Positions 54,638 through 64,000 of a stretch of DNA of 64,000 nt are shown piece after piece. The DNA is taken from contig JAWZYV010012247.1 in the NCBI GenBank assembly GCA_038373885.1, forward strand, positions 62,001-126,000, written 5' to 3'. The position numbers and the translations under genes were made by a program. Each line of letters starts with the position of its first letter. Position 1 is the first letter of the stretch. The notes under the pieces are model-generated. The model ran no database searches. It had not been told where the DNA came from and saw only the letters and a list, made by a program, of their open reading frames with translations. This stretch comes from Cheiracanthium punctorium. Its lineage: Eukaryota; Arthropoda; Arachnida; Araneae; Cheiracanthiidae.

Positions 54638-54809
54638 GGTACTTACGTATTATCCCGGCGATCCGCCAAGAGGAGCAATTTTTCGCCAAGACGAATGCCG
54701 GACAAATGAAATCATTAATGGTTAGAAATACGTTTGGCAACAGTGTGCCAGAACATTTAACGCAAATTTCGTTTGGTGCAAATAACCGCCGGGATAATAC
54801 GTAAGTACC
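54638..54809. mobile_element. Complete MITE with perfect 23-bp inverted repeats
   Basis: The ends begin GGTACTTACGTATTATCCCG on both strands, with 23 bp matching perfectly. A perfect 8-bp duplication AGTCATTT (54630-54637 and 54810-54817) flanks the 172-bp element. Unit A has the unoccupied site (AGTCGTTT, 48552-48559). Eight-base duplications suggest hAT or P superfamily. Confidence 0.9.
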
Positions 54810-54817
54810 AGTCATTT

Positions 54818-55830
54818 TTAAATGAGGGAAAAAAAATGTGTAATATTTTCACTGTGTCCCCAATTGGGAACAGTGGACATTTCTGACTATACATTTATAT
54901 TGGTCTCCAAAACGGAATATAGTAGTACGTAAATTAAATAATAAGTGAAATATAATGAATTAAAGAAATATTTATTTTCAAATTTAAATAAAGATATGAA
55001 ATAACTTTGAAGGAGGGGCTGTATAAAGATATCTCGGTAAAAATCTGTGCAAGTGTCTATTTTCATTATTTTTGTCCAGTTTCCTACTTATGATAAAAAT
55101 GCTTCTATTTCAAAAAACCAAGTCATCTTTTCACTTTATGTGCTTTTTCATGTCAATATTAATAAAATTTAAAAAGGTAAAATTTAAAGGTGAGACATTT
55201 ATTTTATCTTTCTATATAAAACGCTATGTTGGTATAAATGTCTGTTTTTTCCCCTACATGGAAGCTAAAATAATTCGAAAGAGCCGATTGAAGCTCTTTT
55301 TTTTTTTTTTTTTTTCAAATAATCCCTGTTGCACGGAGTAGGTTTAAAGCTATTGAAATTCTATATCTGACTAATAGAAAGAAAGTTTGGTCGCAAAACT
55401 TTCTTTCCACATTTTCGCTTGGCTTTTACTCTCGCAATGAAAATCAGTATTGCTGTTTTTCCTTGTAACCATGCAATGATACGAATAGATTAAACGGTTT
55501 ACATGTCTATCGATATAAAACACAATCTTGAAGTGTGTGTTTCTTTGAAAGGCTAAAAAGGTACTGGGCCAAGTTAACCACTTTTTTAATTTCTTCTAAA
55601 ATGATTCCTATTGTCCGGAGAAGGTTTAAAGCTATTGAAATCGGAAATTTTGAGCAATATATAGAAAATTACGGTCCAATACGTCTTCTTTACATTTGGG
55701 CTTGGTGTTTACTGTAGCCACGAAGAGATCTAATTTCCTTGCAACCTTGTCGGCGAGAAATGAATGACTTTTGAATCTTATGCCTCTTCGTCGCACAGGG
55801 CCGAGGCTATTGATCCTAGGCCTACCAATA
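54818..55830. other. Last part of unit C
   Basis: Continues the TTAA family-2 element to about 55190, then blocks shared with units A and B up to GGGCCGAGGCTATTG at 55799-55813. No gene. Confidence 0.5.
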
Positions 55831-57706
55831 TGGGATATATGAACTGTCTGGGGCAGTTCCTGACACACCTAGAAACGATTTCTTAAAAATTCAAATTAGA
55901 ACACTTTTTATTTGATGCTTCACACGATTATCATAAATATTTTAATGTGTTTATTTAATATATACCTGTGAAAGAGTTAATATATATATATATTTACATT
56001 TACCCCGGTTATACTAATCCCGAACGTTCAGTGGATCCACTTAAAACTTACCACAGATGCGTGTTAAAAATGTTTTCTTGAATTCAACAAAACGTGTTTG
56101 GTTAAGTAGTTTGGTAGCTTTGTTTTGTAGATTTAACAAACGTTTGTTTGGTTCAACCAAGTTGATTTAACAAAATGCTTCAATTTTAACAAATTTTTTT
56201 GTTAAAATCTCAGAACGAACGAAATTTGAAATCGCTCAACAGTCAATTCACACATGCGTCAAGGACATGCGCAGGACTCTGAAAGACTGAGCTAGACAAC
56301 CAGACCCGCCCAAAGGAGAAGTTCGCATTTACGAAGAGGGAAAGGTGTAGCTCGAAAAAATCACGTGATTTGGTACACAAATACAAATAAACTAATTATG
56401 ACGTGCACTTGAATATTTTTAGAATATCTCGTTACAAGCTGTATGCACCGTATTAAATGATAAACTTGTATCAGTTACGAAATTTTCTGAAAAAATTCTT
56501 AAAAATTGAAAATTCAGCAGTGTGTGTGACTGTTTGAAAACTTTTGCTATACAATTCCATGTTGAAGAATTTTTTGGGAAAGTTTTATAAAAGGAACCGT
56601 TGTTTCATTTGTTACGGTGGGTAGTAGACCTCTGAAAGAATAATTCTGAATTTTTTCGAGCCCCTGGCTCAATTAGTTTATTTTAATTTGTGTACCTAAA
56701 CGGTGGAGGAGATTTTGTTTCTTCGAACTACACACTTATGGAAGGATCTACAGTCTGCCAATACGCTCAAAAATGGATAACACCAAAGACAAAAGTATTT
56801 TTTTGTTTCAGTTTGTTGAAAATTTCAGAGGTAAGCCTTTTACCTATTTATAACAATTTAGAGTTTTATTTTAGAGTTTTTACAAGTTTCTACAGTTTTA
56901 GCGTAAAGCCACTCAGTGTCTGTTAGTCTAACTTAGAAAAAACAATTCGAAATCCCTTTTCCACAATGTAACGGGTGCAAAATATCTAAGGATGTAAAAA
57001 ATCTTGGTCCGTAAAAATATTAATTTATGAATAGGCTCGATGAAGATATTTTTTGGGGGGAAAATCTTGAAAATAAGATAGCCAGACAATTCCGGGATTT
57101 AGTTCGGAAATACTTTTATGGTTTAAATTTTAAAGAGGAACACACATTTTTAAATCCATGTCGATTTTATGTACCAAACAGTTTAATACATATACCAAGC
57201 CCGACAGAAAATCACTTAAGTGTTTGCACTTGGATAATACTCTTTCTAAGGAGGAAAAATTCATTTACCCAATGAAGAAATTTGGCAATAAAAATGTTTA
57301 TAAACTTTGTATTAGTATATCAAATCACTTATTTTCCGCTAGCTAAGCGATTGCATAGTTCTGATTTCGACTGCCAGTTTTGTGTCTGTTCATTCCAGCA
57401 AAAAAGGAAGAAAAAGAGGGGGAGGACAGTTTGCAAGACTCGAAATAGCTGACGGTCATATTTCTTTTTTTTTTTTTTTTTTAGCTTACTGCAATCGATC
57501 ATTATTACAGCGTCAAATAAATTGATCTCTTGATAATGTAAAATTTGATTAAATGTATACATATTTATTTTATTACGAACGCAAAGCGATTTTGAATTGC
57601 CTAACCAAGTTTTTTGTATAAAGAAAGAAAAAAAAAACACTGGGACTAATTTCTAGACTTATAGAAACACTAAAATAAAAAAGCGAGTTTTAACGAATAT
57701 ATATAC
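55831..57706. other. Stretch without a recognised gene
   Basis: The part 56070-56220 has clustered AACAAA/TTTGTT motifs (for example TTTAACAAAC, GTTTGTTTGGTTC, TTTTTTTGTTAAAA), but no clear element. No coding region could be supported. Confidence 0.4.
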
Positions 57707-58432
57707 ACTCACTTCCAAAAGTTAAGCACGAAGATGTAAAATGCAAAAAAATCAACAAATACTTCTTTGATTGGCACAATATTCGGCAGGAAAGTAGCAT
57801 ATATATTTATTTTAAAACAAAATGAATAATTATATGCAGAAATGAAAACAATATTAAATTTTTGTAAGTTATCAGATAATGACATACTGGAGACTTAAAC
57901 AGAATTATATATAAAGTGAAAATAAATAGCATAAAATGAAAAAAAAGTGCATTAATAGGGTATGTGGTCCCCCTCATCTGTATACAAAGTTTACATCTTG
58001 TGACCATGCTTTCAATTAGGTAGTGAACCACCGCAGAACTAAGCAATCGCCATTCTTCTTGTAGAGCAGTTTCCAGCTCAATAAGAGTGGCTGGAGGTAG
58101 GGAACATGAAGATACAGCACGGCCGAGTGCATCCCAAAGATTTTGAATGGGATTAAGGTCGGGCGAATATGCTGGCCACACGCGCAATCCCTTCACGCTC
58201 CAGGTAGTCATCGACGATGTCAGCTCTATGGGGACGTGCGTTATCGTCCATTAAAACAAAAGTAGGGCCAACTGCTGCAGCGTACAATCTCACAATGGGT
58301 TCTAGGACTTCATCTCGATACCGGACAGCTGTCACAGAACCCCGTTTAAAGATGTGCAGGTTGGTGTGGTATCCTAATGAAATCCCTGTCCAAACCATAA
58401 TGCTTCCGCCTCTGCAGGGGCTCGCTTAGTGC
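57707..58432 (-). mobile_element. Tc1-like element remnant
   Basis: The left edge has TA then CACTCACTTCCAAAAGTTAAG, a Tc1-type terminal sequence. The minus strand holds the C-terminal half of a Tc1 transposase; the other end is missing. Confidence 0.65.
57960..58432 (-). pseudogene. Tc1-like transposase, 5' truncated and frameshifted
   Basis: The minus strand first reads MVWTGISLGYHTNLHIFKRG, VTAVRYRDEVLEPIV and the FVLMDDNARPHRADIV block (58240-58398), which carries the second catalytic aspartate. Near 58165-58200 the phase changes and continues RVWPAYSPDLNPIQNLWDAL (58120-58180), then the C-terminal helices to MVTRCKLCIQMRG. In active Tc1 relatives the motif is SPDLNPIE, the E being the third catalytic residue; here it is Q. 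The N-terminal DNA-binding half is absent. It is clearly non-functional. Confidence 0.75.
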
Positions 58433-58439
58433 TCGAATA

Positions 58440-61400
58440 GAATAGTAAGTATGCTTGCACCGTTGTATCAACTGGTCCTACACATCTGGACAGCGGAAAG
58501 TTAAATTGATTGTAAAATATATATATTCACATTTCTGTTTTGAAAATACAATTTAATCTTTCTACAACAGAAACTTTCGTATTATTATTTGTTGAGAAAA
58601 ATTACAGAGAAGATTGGAATTCGACATTATCAGGTTAAATTGCTGCATCAGTCTATTTTCTTCAACACCCCCTTCATATGGAAAGCCTCACAACTGCAAG
58701 GTCACCAATCCTTTACGTCATCGATAGGCCTTCAAAAGTATGGCCATCACAGTTTTATTTTTATAAATTAAAACTATTTAAAATTTCTCGTTAATTTACT
58801 CAAGCATAACATCGCTTTAATGATTTGATATAGAAAATTTAATTTTACGACAAAAGGCAGTTTTTGATTGTAACTAATTATATAATGTAATAAGAAAATA
58901 GATCAAAATGAATTGTTTAGTGTCGCAAAGATATTTTAATTTTTATCCTTAAGTTTTTTCTACTATATATGGCATTCACCAGAAAATTTAAATACTTTTA
59001 CTTTATGAAACGAAAACTGTATTGACATTTTATGAAGGTTTGTGATGATGTCATAGATTCAGTTATGCTTTCTATATGTAGGAGGCGCTGATTTGCTTGC
59101 TAGGAGAGAATTGCTCCTAGGAAATGCGTCGTTCCTTCCGCAATTTAAACTTCATCAGAAGCGGGATACACAAGTGGCTGGCGACAGGATCATTTCTTAT
59201 TATTATCGGACTGATACTCGGGGCTAACTTAGCCTAATAGTGGAGGAAAGGCTAGAGGCAAGGCCAGTCTCGAAAATTCTATTCAAGATGGCCTTGCTAG
59301 AGGGGCCATTTCACTATTCACCGCTTGTATCGCTCCGACACTCGTTTCTCCTTCCAATTATCTGGCTGTCAACATCACAAAGCAACCCAATCACAAGGCA
59401 AATCCGCACTACTCAATTCCCGCCAGCACAAAAGAGGTGACGCTTGACCAATAATAATAATGTTCCAGCATCTGGGAAGGCGTTACATCTGATTTCTGAC
59501 TTAATTTCTTAATCCTTCTGATTACTGCATTCAAGTAACAGAAATATGCAATGATTTTATAATAAACACTTTATTTTAGAACTTAATAGATGAAAAATGT
59601 ATTAGTTCTGTAATAACCTGGGCAAACGATAAGAACTATTTGTGAGCGGCGGACTCACACGGTCTATAGCTTTACCTTCACTATCAGGTTAGCTTTGCCC
59701 CGAGGTCGAATTTTCAGATGAATGAAAATAGGGGGAAATCCTTGTTTCCCCCACAATGCGGTTATTCCTTTATTTGATGTCTTCCCACAGTCCATTTTGT
59801 AAACATAGAATGGGGAAACGAACAATACAAGAGGGAAGTTATTTATTTCCCCCACTTTACACCAGAGCTATCTTACTTCCTGCGTTCAAAATAAACCAGC
59901 CGATTACGATGGAAGAACAACGCCACACAAAACGACCTCATTGAAATAGCAATCAATACTAACAAATTGAACATTTCTTGAGACATGCTTTAAACTGCTG
60001 TATGTTCCATGACCATGAAAGTTGATTACCGAAGTACCTGGGTGCTAAACACCCCCAACTTCGCTCATAAGACATTATATTAACAAGGCATTACAGTATT
60101 AATACTTCAGATCCAAATACAATAATACAATGGGGGGGAAAGTGTGAACACTAATAAAACAGGGTGAAAGACAATTACCTAATACACAAATAGAAAAAAG
60201 GGTGCTTGAGTTCGGTACATAATAAAGTAGAACGAAAAACAAGTATGAATCCAAAGCGATATTTTGGATTCTGGTTGTCACAGAAGACAGCTTCTATTTA
60301 AATTTTTGATGCAATGTTTTCTGTATGATTTTAATTTCAAAGGGATTAGTTATATATTTTTTGAATAAATTTTGAAAATTTCTATGAAGTTTTTTTTTGG
60401 TACTTGTGTGTGTGGTTTATTGTTGTATTAATATTTAATGCTCTATTTAAACATCGAATGCGGCATTGTGAGGAAGGAGTACTAGAAACCCGTATGGTTC
60501 GTTAATGCTCCATTTTAAATATACTAGCTGATACTTACAAAGTATTGGTATAAATTTAACTGAAAGTTATTTTTAGAAATTTTAAATTTTACTAATTCTT
60601 ATGAAAAGAAAATTTATGAATGCTTCTTTTTACAAACTTTAGAAATATGAAATAAATAATCTACGGAAAATAGAAATACAGAGAATAGTGCTATGGAAAT
60701 AGCAACTATACTATGGACGATAAAAATGTTAACCCGACACCCCGAAAGTCCAAAATTTTAGTGTCGAAATTTAAATATTAATATTTAACTCTTATTTATT
60801 TTAAAAAGTGCAATAAATATTTAAAAAGTGCAATAAAAATCCAATACATGAACTAAATTAAGGTAGGTATATTTATTAAGACTGCTTGCTTTATTGTTTA
60901 AACTGAAATATATTTATAGAACTGAAAAAGTATAAATTCAAGAGGATATTTTGTGTTACAATTGTCTCAAAAGAAAGTTCCGTTGATCTAAATTTCTGAT
61001 TTAGTGTTACCCACATAAATTTTAATATGGAGTGACAGATCAAGATAATAATTCTGGAAGGACACAGCATTTTCTTGTCAAATAAATGCATTTCAATTTA
61101 CAAAATTAATCGATCCTTTACACTCTAAATATAGTTTGTCTAGTAGGGGCAGGGAATATGCACTCGTACCCTTCTGAATTCGCCAATGCATATACAGCAC
61201 ACAGGTAAGTATTTGTGTACTTCTTTAGCGACGCTAGACCGACCGTCGAGTTCCTTGCAGGAACCCTGGACCTTCGTACTTTAGCCGTCTACCAATGCTC
61301 ATAAATTATTTAATGATCCATTAGAAATGGTGACGTGCAATTATGTGTAATTTTTTTCGGAAGTTTCAATCTGTCTGTAACACGATGCTTCTAATTCGAA

Positions 61401-61990
61401 CATCATTTTCAACTTTTTTGAGAAGACATAAGGCATTTTACAAATTTATCTATATTTTATTTGATGTATTAAGTTGTCCCTTTTTAAGGGCGCACTATGC
61501 AAACTTTTAAGTGCTTTCAATTTTTTAAATGTACAATGTTTAAATTTTGTAGCACCTTCGGTCGGGTAGCCATTGTTGAACGCAATGAATCCTGCAAAAA
61601 TATAGATGATAAAAAATCAGCAAAACTGAGAGGTAATTTTTACAAAATTAATAGCTGTTAGTGGAATGTAAAAGTAATCGGATATTCATTGAGAATATTT
61701 AAGTGATTTAAAATTTTATAATTCAAGAATTATAATTCTAAAATCAGAATTTTAAAATATTAACACACGGAATTTTTTGCTAAGCAAAGCAATATTCTGT
61801 TAGATTTTCAGTGAATGTTTATTAAATACTAGGGCGACGGAAAGCAAGGTCGTTTTTCTAACATAAAATCCATATAAATAAAAATTTCAACAAGTTTCCA
61901 ATTACAAGCAACCTGTACTTGAACATCGGATTCATATCTGTTATATTTTAAATCAAGAATTTTATAGTTAATATTCCCCCCCCCCCTCTT
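58440..61990. other. Stretch without a recognised gene
   Basis: AT-rich DNA with short frames only. I saw no domain, promoter context or paired repeat that would support a gene or an element. Confidence 0.45.
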
Positions 61991-62534
61991 ATGAAAGATG
62001 GCCACCCTTCCCCCTTTTTCAAGTTTACCTATCTTGGAGGAAAATGTTCAAAGTGTCGCGAAATTGATTTTCAGGTATTTGCGAGTGCTGTATTTTACAG
62101 CCAGAATTTTATGGATACCTCTTTTTTTTCCTTTGAGATCACACGGGGAATGTTAAAAGAACGACTTGGCCTCCTACACCTCATAGGTTACGAATTTTGC
62201 AAAACGCTGTCTAATATAGCACATTATGAATATAGACATGAATATTTTATGAAAATTTAAAATCACGGAAAGGAAAGCAATGTACAACAACGGAATTTTT
62301 CAAATAAAATAAACGTAATTGCACTACATATTTTATTCTCTAAATTCGTGAATTGTCTTTACTTTTGAGCATTTCATTTATTCGATGAAAAGTGCGAAAA
62401 CACAAGTTTAACGAATTTATAATATATTCTAATTTATCTTTAAAAGAAAGTCATAATTAAAAACTCTTCATCGTCGAATTAACTAAAAAGTTTGTCATAT
62501 TTGCTGAAGTAACTGAAAAAATCTCTAATCTCTG

Positions 62535-62612
62535 AACTATACGAAATTTTCTCTGTAGCGAATTTTTTAACTGGAACCATGCGAGTTCGTTATAGGGATA
62601 TTTTACTGTATA
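62535..62612 (-). mobile_element. Possible Tc1/pogo-type end
   Basis: GAGTTCGTTATAGGGATATTTTACTG followed by TA resembles the end of a Tc1/pogo element (compare CAGTAAAAC at 4727). No partner end was found. Confidence 0.3.
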
Positions 62613-62954
62613 TCTATAACCTTCTGTTTTAAAAAAAACGCTTAAATATTAAGTCGAACTGCTTGAAAATATTCTTTTGCTTTGAAATTAAATTTCAAAA
62701 TTTTAAAAGTCTGCGTTCGCTGGAACTACACCCTTGAGACAGACGTCCCTCTTTCGTTCCATCTCAGCGAAATTCTACGATCTCCCAACCGCCAATAATT
62801 CTGCCATTAATGCAAATGCACCGTGGGGTGGTTTTCAAAGTTCTATACATTTTACTTTTAAAAAAGGGGTCTCGTGTTCTAAAGTATTCCACTATTTAAT
62901 TTACTGTTTAATTTTCTTTTAAACTTTAAAGCTCATGAACATATTTGGAAAAGT

Positions 62955-63235
62955 CCCTTATATCCCACTATATAGTTACGCTGAACCCTGACTTACGGAC
63001 TCTCTAACAATTCCTGGAAACCACTTCAAGATATAAAACTTTTAACGCCATTAATCCAAAAAGATTAAAAGTCATCCAAAAAGTTAAGCACAAAAAGCCT
63101 AATAACATCTATACCGTTTGTACGATCCGCTTGAAATTTTTCATAATTGTGTATAAAAATATAGAATACGCTACTTTAAAAATCAGAAAATCCATCCATT
63201 CCCTCCTTTTCAAGCGATTTTTCACATTTTTCAGC
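62955..63235 (+). repeat. Dispersed repeat R2, copy 2, empty site
   Basis: Aligns with both sides of the MITE at 30942-31076 and contains the unoccupied target ACATCTAT followed directly by ACCGTTTGTAC (about 63106-63122). Confidence 0.7.
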
Positions 63236-63417
63236 ATACATTTAGTTTTTTAATCTTTAACAATGAACATTTAGTATAATTTTCTACAAAGTAATTCTAT
63301 CAGTAAAGTTTGAATGAACATTTTAAGCGAAAATGGATACAAATTTTGAGTAACAATGAGAATAATTAAGATGATTTTTTTTTTAAACATGCATCACTAC
63401 TTGCTCTTTGTTTTTTC

Positions 63418-63500
63418 TCGCCCCCCCCCTGCAAACGCTCTGCGCCCCCCTTGGGGGGTCACGCCCCACAGGTTGAGAAACGTTGCTTTAAGGAGAGGTA
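63418..63500. mobile_element. hAT-type terminal fragment
   Basis: GGGGGGTCACGCCCCACAGG followed by TTGAGAAACGTTGC resembles the ...GGTTGAGAA...TG termini of SPIN/Charlie-like hAT elements. The rest of the element is missing. Confidence 0.5.
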
Positions 63501-63509
63501 GGGCGAATG

Positions 63510-64000
63510 ATAATAAGGAATCAGAATCACACAGCGAAGTGAGATCAAAAAGGTTTTTCAGACCTAATTAAAAAACTTCTGTGAATTAAACAATTTTATT
63601 TTGACTATAAAGAGTAAATTTTTAATTGAAGAAATGAAATATTAGATCCTAATTTTTATTACCCTCCGCTAAAGAGGGTAATAGTTTTCGGCAGACGAAA
63701 AAAGTCGTGGATGATAATTGATAGTAAATAAAATCTTACAGATCTCACGGAAATTTGAAACACTCCAAGATCCGACACATGATTGGAATAATGGATACTT
63801 GAAAAATTTCAAAGTAACGTCAGATGAAACAAAAGGGGAAACTGTAAGATTTTGTCAGAGCGTCTGCGACTGGCTGTCAAGTTCCCGAGGTTCCGATTTC
63901 ATTTTTCAGAACTTGGATTTGTTTCCAGAGTCGCGTTCAAACTTTTGTCCCTCCTCGGAGCAAGTGGTGGTGTTCTGTCGTGGCATTTCTAAAATTTTCA
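63510..64000. other. Window end without a recognised feature
   Basis: No supportable gene; contains the small inverted motif ACCCTC...GAGGGT at 63661-63679. Confidence 0.4.

Larger units (their letters stand above)
46816..55830 (+). repeat. Tandem triplication, units A, B and C of ~2.6-3.5 kb
   Basis: Three homologous units each hold one small secreted-peptide gene and the same flanking blocks in order: a mariner-type end, the gene, a long 3' region, a reversed TTAA-family-2 element, a GCCTCTTC(A/G)TCGCG block (49560, 52457, 55780) and, after A and B, a TGCACATTGGG block (49892, 52632). Gene starts are 3467 and 2600 bp apart. Differences are mainly deletions and mobile-element insertions. 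The direct orientation and shared order show duplication as a block. Confidence 0.85.

Overview
This window looks like a gene-poor, AT-rich stretch of a large animal genome, most likely an arthropod. Evidence for this is the range of transposable elements (Penelope-like, Gypsy, Tc1/mariner, piggyBac-type, hAT-type, Helitron, pogo-like, tRNA-type SINE), the lack of any bacterial-style operon, and small genes with metazoan TATA boxes and secretory signals. I cannot name the species or order. No host housekeeping gene, rRNA, convincing tRNA or CRISPR array was recognised.

Layout. 1-8.1 kb: TTAA-flanked hairpin MITEs of piggyBac type and a dead Tc1/mariner element that received one of them. 8.4-9 kb: SINE copies. 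11.2-12.8 kb: a fold-back MITE and a hAT-type element with further hAT insertions inside it. 13.2-17.9 kb: a three-level nest (TTAA element, mariner-type MITE inside it, Helitron inside that). 18.6-21.9 kb: a structurally complete Penelope-like retroelement on the minus strand with reverse transcriptase, GIY-YIG endonuclease, pseudo-LTRs carrying hammerhead ribozyme candidates, and a 13-bp target duplication. 22-35 kb: MITEs, SINEs and short repeats. 36.8-38.4 kb: a broken mariner-like transposase. 38.4-39.3 kb: the start of a second Helitron. 39.3-45.1 kb: a Gypsy LTR retrotransposon on the minus strand with an intact gag-pol frame and LTRs that look identical. 45.6-46.8 kb: a pseudogene of an uncharacterised GCDTTSA/CXC-domain family inside an inverted repeat. 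57.7-58.4 kb: a Tc1 remnant.

The only likely host genes are three small tandem genes (47417-47611, 50884-51078, 53484-53675) in a 9-kb triplicated array. Each encodes a 63-64 residue precursor with a signal peptide and a cysteine-free mature region of 38-39 residues. The coding part differs more between copies B and C than the flanking noncoding DNA, and nearly all changed codons are amino-acid replacing. That pattern suggests diversifying selection on a secreted peptide of unknown function. A MITE that is absent from copy A, truncated in B and complete in C orders the duplications.

All statements rest on reading the sequence by eye. Percentages and counts are hand counts. Family names come from motif recognition, not searches.
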